Shown here: positions 45,917 through 56,810 of the stretch, piece after piece
Numbering within the stretch: position 1 is the stretch's first letter
How the letters are laid out: every line of letters starts with the position of its first letter
Source of the DNA: Chinchilla lanigera
Taxonomy: Eukaryota > Chordata > Mammalia > Rodentia > Chinchillidae
Direction of reading: 5' to 3'
Length of the DNA stretch: 64,000 nt
NCBI RefSeq assembly: GCF_000276665.1
Contig: NW_004955472.1
Location: forward strand, 11,309,714 to 11,373,713
Notes under the pieces: model-generated
What the model was told of the DNA's origin: nothing
The model's database searches: none
Seen by the model: only the letters and a program-made list of their open reading frames with translations
Position numbers and translations under genes: made by a program

Positions 45917-46287
45917 AAAATAACAAATCTACCTAATCCTTCCGAAGCTGGAAAGAAATCACCTGTAGCTCCAGTAACTGGACATGTGTCACAATACCTC
46001 CATCTGAAGTATACTTAGGACAGACTTTAACTTTTATCTTTAAAGTAACTTGAGTTTACATGGTGAGGTAGCACAAATGATTTGAACATAGAAATTCTAC
46101 ATAAAGTATTTTTCAGAAGAAATCGCTTCCTTAATAGAAAGAATTTCAAGTGTCAGAAAAAAAGCGTTAAGTCAAAGACATCACAATAGCAAAGATTCTC
46201 TTCCATCTGAAAGCATAACTATAGTTAGAATATATTTATTTAATTTGATGATTGCGTGGGAACATTTTACTACAGACTTCTGAAAAT
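45917..46287. other. unique spacer between the 64-bp repeats
   Basis: 371 bp with no recognised repeat or gene. Confidence 0.6.
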
Positions 46288-46351
46288 GAGGCCTAGCATC
46301 TTACAGAATAGCACAAAATTACATTTTGTATGAAAGTTTTAAGTCCTTCAT
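46288..46351 (+). repeat. 64-bp exact direct repeat, copy 2
   Basis: Identical to 45,853-45,916; offset 435 bp. Flanks on both sides are unrelated between the copies. There is no poly(A) tail. Confidence 0.97.
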
Positions 46352-47228
46352 ATTTTGAGTTCTAGCTGCTTATACTAGGAGCTGGTTTTATTCATTGACC
46401 AGTGCATTAGGAAATCTACAAGGTCAGCGAAGGTCAAGTCATTTGCTTTCTGCAGTTTACAGTTACATGGTTTTAGCTCATTTCCACTGATGTCACATGA
46501 GCCTAATTTTAATGTACTAAATGTCAGCCTCCTGTAATGTCTTTTACTGGGCTCTTATTGCATGATAGTGATTGTGTCAAGCATTTCGGGAGTCAGTAAT
46601 GACTAACACACAGATCCTAAGTTGCAGGATTTCATTAGATTTTGGCAGAAGTCTTGATATCTTCAATCAGGCTGACTGCAGAGAGTGCTTTCTCAATGCC
46701 AGTCCTTTCTAACTAATCCCCCCATAAACTCTATTCTGGTGTACTGTGAGTTGTCCACATTTATGTCTGCATCCATGCCATTCTCTAGGATTTATAAAAA
46801 AAAAGGAACATGAGATAGAGAATTTAAATTATGTATGTTTTCATAGAAATCAGATTATTTTATGTAAAAAGAAAATTCTATTTCAATGACTCAGTATATT
46901 ATAGTAGAAGTAGGATTATGGAAGGAAATTTTATGTCTACATTTACCAGATTACTCATCATAATGCATTTAAAATCAGATGATTCATTTTTTGTATGGAA
47001 GCAGAGAGTTCACAGCAGGAGGTTAGGAAAGTCTGTGCAGGTGTATCTGTAATGAAAATGCCTTCAACATCCCTCAGGGTATGAACAGCCCCCTCATGGC
47101 TCCTCTTCCAAAATATCTTTCCCACTTGATAATAACAATAAAGGATGACAAAATGATGTTATAAGAAGTGGTAAAATTAGCAATGGGGATATTATTGAAT
47201 AAAATAGCCAGTCATATAAGCATGAAAC
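46352..47228. other. unique noncoding DNA
   Basis: Nothing is recognised. Confidence 0.5.
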
Positions 47229-47325
47229 AATAAAACTTCATCGTATAAAACTTCATCATATAAAACTTCATCATATAAAACTTCATCATATAAAACTTCA
47301 TCATATAAAACTTCATCATATAAAA
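47229..47325. repeat. 15-bp minisatellite, about 6.3 copies
   Basis: The unit CTTCATCATATAAAA starts at 47,236, 47,251, 47,266, 47,281, 47,296 and 47,311, with one G-for-A change in the first unit. The array ends as TAAAATTAAT. Confidence 0.98.
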
Positions 47326-48260
47326 TTAATACTGTGTATGTATTGGAGAATCTCAATGGGGAAGAAGATAAAATGATTAAAACAACAGAAATGAAATATA
47401 TAAAGTAGGTTTTGTAGAGTAAGTAGTTATTACAATATGACCCAGAGATGGCAGAATGGCGGATAAGTTAAGGGAAGAAACCCTACAAGCAGAAGTCTGG
47501 GTTTCCTGAGCTTGTGACATTATCACTTCTTGAGAAGGGCACATTTTGCCCCCTTCAAGTTCTCGACCTACATATCTTATGCTTTTCCAGCCCACATACT
47601 GACCACTAGTTAGCCCAGGACTCAGACCGACCCATGGTAACTCTAAATCTACACTGTAGTTTTGAATGTCCAAAGAGCTTTGGTCACTATGTTTGTTCCT
47701 TCTAAGACCACTTTAACTCAAAAAAATGGCCCTTTCCAACATGAGAGAGTCGGCTCATCGTTGATTGGAAAGAAGCCCCTTTAGTTACTACCCTTGGCCT
47801 CTTTCCAAATTTTAGGGAAAGAAGTGAAACCAGTTCTCTACCTCACTACACTTAGCATGTCTGGGCCTCACTGCCCTCCCTTCAGAAGAGCATACTTTCA
47901 TTACTTAGAGTTGCACCTCCGGCTCTCCCCAGTCAGAACTCCTCCAAATCTCCCAAGTATGCTATCCTTACTAAAAAGAGTTACCCTTGTTCAGAGTGTG
48001 CTCTGCTTATTCCTGAATAAATATGCTTGCTTATTTAAAAAATTAACAAAGAAACAAACAAACATTGATGTTGTAACTCTAAATCCTGTATGTGGGCCTC
48101 TTGTGCATCTTCTCCAGGATGATCTAAGAGCTGAAACAACCACACAAGGTACAGCATCACTCAGCCTAGGCTGATCCCTTATTTCCACTAACAGTTCAAT
48201 TCGTCTAGGGTAAAAGACAGAATAAAGATAAATGAACAATCAATTCCCAGCAGCAAAAAA
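47326..48260 (+). repeat. possible LTR-type repeat, otherwise unassigned
   Basis: The interval is richer in C than its flanks. It contains GAATAAATATGCTTGCTTAT at about 48,014-48,033, a poly(A)-signal context typical of ERV LTRs. It ends in an A-rich tract at about 48,257-48,280. No internal retroviral genes, primer-binding site or target duplication can be shown. The 126-codon frame 47,794-48,174 and the minus-strand frame 47,377-47,673 match no family I recognise. Confidence 0.3.
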
Positions 48261-49364
48261 AAAAGAAAAAGAACAAAAAGAAGAACATGCAATGGGAATT
48301 TTTTTAAATACTACAACTGTATCAGCTGGCTGACCAAACTTAAACATAATGGAGGAAGTTGGATGAATACAAAGTAAGACAGAATGCTTGGTGTTTATGA
48401 AGTTACTGGTGAAAAGCAGTTACATAATTGTCTTCTAAGACCTGATAACCCAAGACAGATTTTGTTACAAGAATCTAACAATGGAAATCAAGCCATTGAA
48501 ACTCATTTCTTTTTTCTTTTTCAATAAAGTACTTCAAAGGAAATAAACTCAATTTTTCTTACAAATATAGTGTTCAGTCTTTAAAATGTTATATAGCACT
48601 CTAAACAATTGCATTGTCCCCCAATATACCAAATCTTTTTTACACTTTAGAAAAAGATATAAAACAAATTGAAGCTAAAGATATGCCTAAGAGAACTCCT
48701 CTGCCTCCTTACAGTAAAGAAATAACCACTATTCAAAGACTGCTATATGTGTCATTAAGATATGTGTTTTCTTATTTATAAAGTTAAATGTATACTTATA
48801 ACATGTAATGTTGGGTTGTATTGTAGTTTTACTAACGTGTGCATAACTATTACCATATGATGTTCATCATTTGCAACTTGTAACACTGTTTTAAATTTTA
48901 TTGATTAGCTGCTTATAAAGCTAGAGTATTCATTTTAATTATAGTCTTCTATATTGATCTTTGAACATATTGTCTTACACATTTCCCTATTTATTAATAT
49001 TTATCTAGATTATCCACACAATAAATAAAAATCAAACAAAGAAATAAAAGAATACAATAGGAAAAACATATATACATCCACAGATGGACATGTTCACGTA
49101 TGGAAAAATAATGCAGTTCACCTTTTACTTTTTTATATTTACTCCTGTTTATGAGATTTTTTTGATGCACAGGTATAAGTGGAATTTACAGATTAGAAAG
49201 AATTTGCTTCTTCTTTTTACTAGGTGGGATCAAATTTTTATATAACATTCACATCAATTTAAAATTTTCTATTAAACACAACATAAATATTTGCATTTCT
49301 TCATTTTCTCATCAACGTTTGATATTGTTAGTCTCTTATTTATGCCAGTCAGCTAGAGATGCAG
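48261..49364. other. unique AT-rich noncoding DNA
   Basis: Nothing is recognised. Confidence 0.5.
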
Positions 49365-49380
49365 TAGTCAATTATTGTTT

Positions 49381-49489
49381 TTTTTTCTTTTTTTTTTTTT
49401 TTTGGTTTTTCTCCGGTACCGGGAACCGAACTCACAACCTTGCGCTTGCCAGGCAGGCGCTTTTGCCGCTGAGCTAAATCCCCAGCCCC
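49381..49489 (-). repeat. young ID SINE, perfect 16-bp target duplication
   Basis: TAGTCAATTATTGTTT occurs at 49,365-49,380 and 49,490-49,505. Between them are a T-rich tail complement (49,381-49,403) and an ID body with intact box A (AGCTCAGCGG on the minus strand) and box B (GGTTCCCGG context). This is the best-preserved ID in the window. Confidence 0.97.
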
Positions 49490-49505
49490 TAGTCAATTAT
49501 TGTTT

Positions 49506-49811
49506 GTAATGGTATTTCTTTAGGTGTAGTGAGATTTAGCATTTTTATTACATTATGGTCATTTAGAATTTGTTCTCTGTGAATGAAATGTTCAAACTTT
49601 TCTGCAATTTTATAACTTGGGTTTCTCATCTTATTTGAAATAAATTTTCATACTGCATGAGTATTTTCTGTCAATGTTATTATGAATATCTATGGCTGGA
49701 AATGTTGCCAGTCTTCGTATTGTTTGTGAATAATGTGTGTGTATATATATATATTATACATACATGTATTATTTTATACATAAATACAAAAAACAAAATT
49801 TCACTAAAATA
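49506..49811. other. AT-rich noncoding DNA with short TG/TA repeat
   Basis: Contains TGTGTGTATATATATATATT at about 49,734-49,755. No gene is recognised. A faint resemblance to antisense L1 3' sequence ('ggtatttctttaggtgtagt', 'gatttagcatttttatta', about 49,510-49,550) was too weak to annotate. Confidence 0.4.
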
Positions 49812-49838
49812 ATAACAATATAAACTTTATATTGTTAT
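49812..49838. repeat. perfect 27-bp palindrome, 13-bp arms
   Basis: ATAACAATATAAA (49,812-49,824) and TTTATATTGTTAT (49,826-49,838) are exact complements around a single C. It lies 30 bp upstream of an L1 fragment. Confidence 0.93.
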
Positions 49839-49867
49839 CTTCAAACGTATAAAACCAGAGCTTAGAA

Positions 49868-49972
49868 ACAGTGTATATGTTCATCAACAGATAGATAAGG
49901 AAAATGATTTATACACAATGGAGAACCACTCTGCTATAAAGAGAGATAAACTTGAGGCATTCATAGGCTCCT
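49868..49972 (+). repeat. L1 3' end fragment
   Basis: 'tatgttcatcaacagataga', 'taaggaaaatgatttataca', 'ctgctataaagagagataaa' and 'cttgaggcattcatagg' match the end of L1 ORF2 (compare 19,950-19,995). Confidence 0.8.
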
Positions 49973-51210
49973 TGTTCTATGTTTTCTATTTGGTCTTTTT
50001 CTTCTTTCATTATCCTAATTTTTGTTTTTGATTTTTACAACAGCTTTCTTTGTAGTATTTATTTCCAGTGCTGACCTTCAAATTCTAGCTGTCTGCAACC
50101 TGACCTACAATCTCAGATGAATCACTTCAAGGAGACTATCATGCTCTATATTTCCCACTTCTTTTCATGTGCTCTAAAATTGTCTTTAGGCCATAAGCCA
50201 GTAGCATCATAAGGCTTAGTTTGTTTGTTTTCTTTTTTTCTTATTCTTAGGATTACAGTACAGCACTGTTTACTTATCATGTGACTGGAAGTACTTTTTG
50301 ATACCAGTTTATTTTAATTTTTTTGTATATTTCTTGTATGGCTGCTTTATATAGTTGGATAGTTCATATTCTCATTGTTTCACATATTGCTAATGAAGGC
50401 AAGAGGATAAATCTGTCCCTGCTATTTCATCATGGTATAAAACAGGAAATCAGGTTCTTTCATTTTACTTCATTTTTTTCAGTGAGTTGTAGGGCATTAG
50501 TATCTACATAAAATTCCAACCAATGTGTGTGTTGCAATTAGTTTTCATAGCTCTGATTTGCTTTTTCACCATTCAATTAATTTAATGGCTTCCTGTTATT
50601 GCATACTGTTTAAGAAATTTTTTACTAATAATCAGAAAGAGATTATCAGATTTTCTTTTAAACCTTGTTATATATTTCATTCATTTATGTTTATAATTTA
50701 TTATGAATAACTAAGTTTTGTGCATAGTGATTTTTCTAAAGTATACATTCAAATAATCTAACATAATTTATTGAAAAGATTCTATTTTCCTCTGAATTTC
50801 AGTAACAAATTTGCCATAGCAGTTATAACTGATGATATTCTCATTTTTATTCTCTCCTATAGACAAATTTATCTATCCTGATACTAGAAAGACACTGCTT
50901 AAAATAAGATAAGTATTTGATCTGATAATGATAATGTAGGTTCTAGTAACTTTGTTACTTTTTTAATAAGTACTATCTTTTCAAGATTTGCTAATTTCCA
51001 AATTCATTTTAAAATGACGTTGATAGAGAGACACATTCCCAGAATGCATGTATAAAGTTGCAAAGATTAGCTCCTCAAAAATATTCATTCAGTAAAACAT
51101 AAACATGACATTGATCCATTTATTTGAGTCTTTTAAAAGTTCAGTTTATCAGTAATTTTTAGATTAGTTCCCTGCCTCATAAACTGGTAGTTGTATTTAA
51201 AAGGTTGATT
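49973..51210. other. unique AT-rich noncoding DNA
   Basis: Nothing is recognised; frames near 50,323-50,710 are random. Confidence 0.5.
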
Positions 51211-51228
51211 AGAGTCGGGTTAATTTTT

Positions 51229-51387
51229 TTTTGTTGTTGTTTGTCTTTCTTTGAGATAGGGTCTTGCCATGCAGTTCAGGCAGGTCTTGAGCTCACTTTG
51301 TAGTCCAGGCAGACCCAAATTCACAAGGATCCTTCTGCCTCAGCCTCCCGAGTGTTGGAATTACAGGCCTGTGCCACCACACCTGGC
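51229..51387 (-). repeat. B1-like SINE with target-site duplication
   Basis: Body on the minus strand with 'cctcccgagtgttggaatta' and the internal duplicated segment. Flanking repeats AGAGTCGGGTTAATTTTT (51,211-51,228) and AGAGTCACATTAATTTTT (51,388-51,405) differ at three bases. Confidence 0.93.
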
Positions 51388-51405
51388 AGAGTCACATTAA
51401 TTTTT

Positions 51406-52660
51406 AAGACTAATTTTAAGAGTAATTTTCTTCTTTCTTTAAAATTGCAGAAATAATATATATTTGCCGTAGACCATGAAATACGAGAACAGAAGGACTT
51501 TGGAAGATCACACCCACTGCTCCAGAGAGTCAGCTCTTTTGTACAATCCCGGGTGTTCCTCCACACACACTTAGACTTGGTCTTTGTTTCCAGTTGTGAT
51601 GTGCCTAGAATCACATTAGTGACATTGTCCTGACATTAGCTTTTGTCATTTAAAAATAAAACATGCTCATTTCAGTCAATCAGTAGGTGAGACCATTTCT
51701 TTTCTTCTTCTTTGGTACAGTTTTCCTTCACTGAGGAAGTTGCTTTATGAAATCATATATTTTCCTACTGAAAGACATGCCATTTGCAATTTGACACAGC
51801 ACACACATAAGGTGGATATTTCTGCATCACTGATGGACACAGTAACTATGTATTGTGATTTCTGTGATGTCAGAACACAATTTCATATTGTCATGAAGAG
51901 CTGATTTTCACAACTTCCGTTTCAGTTGTTTACACGAGTCTTTTATTTGATTTGACTAGTCTGAAAGACCACTAACATCTCAACTATTTCATTTCACTGC
52001 TCATTTGCATTTTTATTTCTTTGTTTCAACACTGATCTTTTAATATATTTCCATTTGACTCTGGAACAACTTAATGACTCCAATCAGGACCTTAAATAAT
52101 TGTTTTCTCTAATGTTAATAAACAAGGGCTTCCACTGCACATTTATCAAGAAGATTGTGGCTGTTTTTCATTTATTTCTTTATACTCTGATTGGATTATG
52201 TATTTTCCTATTTCCCTTTTTTCTTTCTTTTTATTATCACCACAGCTCTTCCAACTGAATATGCTTTGTTAATTTAAAGTCATGAGAATAATTTTATTTC
52301 AAGAATACCTAAATAAAGGAGTTGCTATTTTACTTTCTATAAGAAGAAGGAAGGATGACCCCAGTGGTTTATCTTAATTACCATGAAATTAATGAACATA
52401 GGAAATTATTTTTTGTTCTTAAATTATAAAAACTTAGTCATAAATTTAAAAGTAAGAAACAACATAAAATAAAAAATAAATATTTGTAAATTAGAAAATG
52501 TTTTATGAAGCAGAAAAAGCATTTCTAAAGATGTATTATATAATAAAGCATATTGAAATTTACTCTATGAAAAAATAAAATAAATTTTCATAGCCAAGTA
52601 ATAAGAGAATAACAGTAGTTATTACACTATGTACCATTATCTTCAAAAAATAGCATTGTT
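51406..52660. other. unique noncoding DNA
   Basis: Nothing is recognised. Confidence 0.5.
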
Positions 52661-52819
52661 GCCGGGCATGGTGGCACACATCTGTAATCCCAGCACTCAG
52701 GAGGCTGAGGCAGGAGGGTCATTGTGAGTTTGATGCCATCCTGGCTACAAAGTGAGCTCAAGTCCAGCCTGAACTGCATAGTGAGACCTTGTCTCAAAAA
52801 GACCAAAACAAAAAAAAAA
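52661..52819 (+). repeat. B1-like SINE, well preserved
   Basis: It starts 'gccgggcatggtggcacaca', the 7SL-derived 5' end, with 'agcactcaggaggctgaggc' and the internal quasi-duplication 'gatgccatcctggctacaaa' / 'caagtccagcctgaactgca'. It ends 'gagaccttgtctcaaaaag' and an A-rich tail. Confidence 0.95.
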
Positions 52820-54264
52820 GTATTGATATAACTTGGCCAATTTTGTAATGAAATAAACATCATGCTATATGATGCCATATGTTACTAAATATCAAATTTT
52901 CATTAATAAATATATATAATCCTTATAATAACTATTCATGTTACTTAGAACCTCCAAATTGTTCATTATATGTTTATTCGAGATTACAATGGTGTTAAGC
53001 TGTGTAACCCACTGTTAATGTTGATAAACCAGACAAAAAATTCATGACAATAATTACTTTCAACTGTTTTAAAATAGTTAAATGTCACTGAAACTTTAGT
53101 TTTTCTTTGATATATGAAAGATGACACTAGCATATGGGAAGATGAAACTCTCAAGGCAAAGACTGCGGAGTGAAACCTTGTACTGATTTTCTTCAGTTTA
53201 AGTACATGGTGTACCCATATTTTAGGCTCTTATAATGATGAGGAGCCTATACCCGGCCATCTCTCAAGAATTCCAAGAAACTGCCATAAAGGGGCAACCT
53301 TCTCAGAGAAACTTGGGTCAAGCAGCAGACTGCTCACTAAGGAAGAGCTTCCACACCTCCCCTTCAGGTTCCCCGGATGTCAAAAGGCAACGGCAGCCTC
53401 GCGCTCTCTTCTTCTTTAGGGTTTCCCTACACTGGTGGCTTAAAATTAATATTGAGCATTTCTCTGTGGGAATGGGGCTCAAGGTGGGTGGGCACAAATT
53501 TACAAACACACACACATTTATTTTATATTATTTACAAATATAATTGTAGATTGGTGCTTCTCATTTAACAAACTGGGCTAATATTAAAATGCAGATTTTC
53601 CTTAGGCACATCTGAGGTCAAGCTGAGATTCTTTGTTTTTAAAAAGCTTCCAGGGTATACAAACGTCATGGTCTATAAATATCATTTTTTAGAGAAAGAC
53701 TCTGGAGAGAGTTTTGCAGTTGCTATTGCAAGCATAAACTGAAAAATGAAAGATATTAGTTAGACAACCTAAAGTTCCATGATTAAATTTCTCTTTCCTA
53801 GTCTAATACTATTTGGGCAGAATATAGAAAATATAAAAGGGAAAATAAAAAAATAGACATGAAAGTATTTCTTTAGCCAGAAGTACGTTATGGTTCCACA
53901 TAACAAGAATTATCACATCAGAGAACCTTGCCCTTGACACGTTGTTCCTAATTATTGCATTAATCCAAGGAGTGACTGCTTGCCAGGGAATAGTTCTTCT
54001 TTATAAAATCTTTATAAAATTTCTTCTTTATCAAATCCTCTTAAGGTAATTATCTTGTGATGTAGTAAACTCAGCCTTTCAATAGGAGACAGAACATTAA
54101 TGATCAAAACGGGAATAGCTCCAAAATTCAATTAATTTTCAGATTTCTCTTATTGCTGTCTCTGATTATGGTTTGCAAATAGATGCAAAATATCATCAAA
54201 CAAGTTGTATGTGAACAAAAACAATTTAGAGAATGAGCTCAATACAAACTCCTGACAGTAATTG
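52820..54264. other. noncoding DNA with a small GC-richer island
   Basis: The block 53,235-53,500 is richer in G+C than its neighbours and is open for 102 codons on the plus strand and 65 on the minus strand. Neither product has a domain I recognise. The rest is unique AT-rich DNA. Confidence 0.4.
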
Positions 54265-54302
54265 TGGAAGTGGATTGTTCTATTTTTATTTTATTTTATT
54301 TT

Positions 54303-54377
54303 TGGAACCAGGAATCGAACTCAGGACCTTACACTTGCCAGACAGGTGCTTATGCCACTGAGCTATATCCCTGGCCC
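54303..54377 (-). repeat. ID SINE with target-site duplication
   Basis: (ATTTT)n-like tail complement at 54,280-54,302, ID body on the minus strand, and flanks TGGAAGTGGATTGTT (54,265-54,279) and TGGCAGTGGATTGTT (54,378-54,392) with one mismatch. Confidence 0.95.
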
Positions 54378-54454
54378 TGGCAGTGGATTGTTGAATGTTA
54401 AATTTTATCCAATTATTGATTCTTCTGATCTTTTTGGTAGTGTCCTAGAAAATT

Positions 54455-54722
54455 AACTATTCACTGTATATCTCTGTCCAAGATTATGTAGTCTCTGAAA
54501 AGAATTTTACTTTGCTTTCATTTGGATGCTATTTATCTCTTTCCCAATTACTACTTTTACTAGAAATTCTAGTACAATGTTGAAGGTTAGTAGCAAGAGA
54601 GAGTATCCTTACAGTCATTCTGATATTAGAGGAAAAACTTTCAGTTTTCATCTTTGAGTATAATGCCAGATGTGGGAAAATCCTATAAAGACTTTGTTAC
54701 TTTTAGGTTTACTTGGGATCTC
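54455..54722 (-). repeat. ancient L1 fragment, RT region
   Basis: Antisense RT landmarks: 'ttctagtacaatgttgaagg', 'gagagtatccttacagtcat', 'tattagaggaaaaactttca', 'gagtataatgccagatgtgg'. Confidence 0.75.
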
Positions 54723-55269
54723 ATCTAAACCATGAAAATAATGAGAATATAACAATATTCATTTAGGCAAAAATAAAATTGAACCTACATTTTTTATGAA
54801 AGGAAAGAATAGACACAATATCTGCAAATTAAGTGTATGCCAATGTATTCATTCTAAAATTTTAAAAAATATATATACACATACATATTTATATATGTGC
54901 ATGTGTGCGAGACTGAGTATGCAAGCGTGCTACCTCTTTTGATGCAGAAAAACCAGTTAAGTTGGCTAACTTGAATGTCTCATCTCCACAGAGTTTCCGC
55001 TGTGACACAACAAAAGACAAATGAAAGAAATAATTCAATCCTAAATATCAACCTCATTTTCTTCTGTTGGAATTGACCATGTATACCAGCATTTTAATAT
55101 TCTAAGATTTTGTATTAAAGAGAAAAACCATTTCCAGGATTTTAATGTGTATATATTATAAATATTATGTAATATCCCAGGTATTCACATAAAGCATAGA
55201 TTAAGGAAAGTAACATTTTTATCTTCATTGAAGTTGGTCAGATTACCAAATGAAAGAGTGAAAAATTGA
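54723..55269. other. unique AT-rich noncoding DNA
   Basis: Nothing is recognised except a short TA/CA alternating run at about 54,868-54,905. Confidence 0.5.
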
Positions 55270-55335
55270 TCAAACCATTTAATAAACATTTTTAATTTAA
55301 ACATCCATCATGTATTTTGAACACACTTCATAACT
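55270..55335 (+). mobile_element. mariner 3' terminal fragment (third copy)
   Basis: 'aataaacatttttaatttaa', 'acatccatcatgtattttga' and 'acacacttca' match the 3' ends of the two mariner copies at 1,390-1,930. No transposase-coding part is present. Confidence 0.65.
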
Positions 55336-56600
55336 GTAGGATCAGAAACTCTAAAACACCCAGAAGAAAACAGAGACAATGCTTTAGGACACTGGATTTG
55401 ACAATGACTTTTTGGATGTGATAGTAAAAGTACAAGTAATGAGAAAAAATAACAAATGGAACTACATCAAACATAAAATATTCTGCCTAAGGGAAAAAAC
55501 CAATGAAGTGAAAAAACAGCCTACAGAATGGAAAATCAAATGTGCTAATTATTCGTTGGATAAGTGGTTGTCATGCATAATAAATAAAGAATTGTTCTGA
55601 CTCAACAGTGACAAATAATGTAATTTTGAAATGGGCAGTGGGAGGCTGAGGGAGGAAGATCATACCGTGGAGACCTGCCTGAGAGACTTAGTGAGACCCT
55701 GTCTCAAAAATAAAAAGTGCTGGGAATATTGCTCAGTGAGAGGGCTCTGGGTTCAGTCCTCACTGCTGCAGAAAAAGAAAGCGGTGTGTCGGGGGAGACT
55801 TGCAGTAGATATCTGTGCAAAGAAAATGTATAAATGAGCAACAAGTATGTGAAAAGATGACCACTAAGTATTAGGAAACTGCAAACCAAAACCAAAATAG
55901 GACATCTGATATGTATCCGGATGGCTGCTGATAAAACAATGAGAAAGAAATCAGTTTTGGCAAGGGTGTGGAGGAACGGGAAGCCATATACGCACTTGAA
56001 GAGTACAAACATCGCGCGTGATGGAGAACCATACGGAGGTCCTTGAAAAGATGAAGGATGTAGTTGCCGCATAATCCCATCAACACCCCTTTTGCTTATA
56101 TATCCAAAAGCATTGCAAACTGGGTGAGTGACATTTGCAAACTGATGTTCATTGCAACATTATTTGAAATAGCCAAAAGGTAAAAACAACCAAAAAGGCC
56201 ATTGATAGATGAATACATTTTTACAAAATGTGGTAACTGCATCTACTAGGATATTATACAGCCTTAGAAAGAAGAAAATTTTGTCATATGCTCCCCATGA
56301 ATGCATCTTAAAGATATTATACTGAGTTTGAAATAAGTCAGTCACAAAAAATACTGTATAATTCCTGTATGAGATGTGCAATGTAGTTAAAGTTTTGGAT
56401 GCAGAAAGGAGAGTGGTGGTTGTCAGAGGACTACGGAGAAATGCAAAAAGAAGTTTTCATCGATGGCCATAGTTTCCATTTTGTGACATGAAGTACTACG
56501 GATCTGTTGCACAAGGTGTATGTAGATAACCCTATTTATTATATATCTACAAATAATTAAGATGGTAGGTTTTATGTGTTTAAATATTTTAAAGTTTTTG
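55336..56600 (+). repeat. ancient L1 3' end (L1MB-like), with nested SINE
   Basis: ORF2 C-terminus ('aacacccagaagaaaacaga', 'gatttgacaatgactttttg', 'tggaactacatcaaacataa', 'cagcctacagaatgg') continues after the SINE at 55,632-55,795 with 'tgcaaaccaaaaccaaaata', 'ggcaagggtgtggaggaac', 'tcattgcaacattatttgaa'. It ends in a 3' UTR with 'aataagtcagtcacaaaaaa', 'gagtggtggttgtcagagga' and 'aagatggtaggttttatgtg'. Confidence 0.85.
55632..55795 (+). repeat. B1-dID composite SINE nested in L1
   Basis: A shortened B1-like part ('agtgggaggctgagggagga' to 'gagaccctgtctcaaaaata') is followed directly by an ID-like part ('gtgctgggaatattgctcag', 'ctgggttcagtcctcactgc') and an A-rich tail. The B1 promoter-proximal start is missing. 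Confidence 0.82.
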
Positions 56601-56682
56601 AAAAATGGAAAAAATCATTTTTTGACATCTATGCAGCCAGACATCAGTTGGACTTATTGGGGAAAATGAAGGAAATAACTTC

Positions 56683-56758
56683 TGGGGATAGGTGTATTGC
56701 CTAGTGGCAGAACACTTTCCTAGCATGTGTGGAGTCTGGAGTTAATCCCTGGAAGTGT

Positions 56759-56804
<46 letters not shown>

Positions 56805-56810
56805 ACACTT
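56683..56810 (+). repeat. old ID SINE with (CA)n tail
   Basis: ID body 56,685-56,753 ('tggggataggtgtattgcct', 'cctagcatgtgtggagtctg', 'ggagttaatccctgga'). A (CA)n microsatellite of about 20 units (56,761-56,809) occupies the tail position, a common fate of SINE tails. The 70-codon frame through it is spurious. Confidence 0.83.

Noticed and set aside
47229..47325. CRISPR-like array
   Set aside because: The 15-bp units are contiguous with no unique spacers, and the window is clearly mammalian.
47794..48174. 126-codon reading frame as a gene
   Set aside because: No recognised domain, no exon structure, and it sits in a suspected LTR-type repeat.
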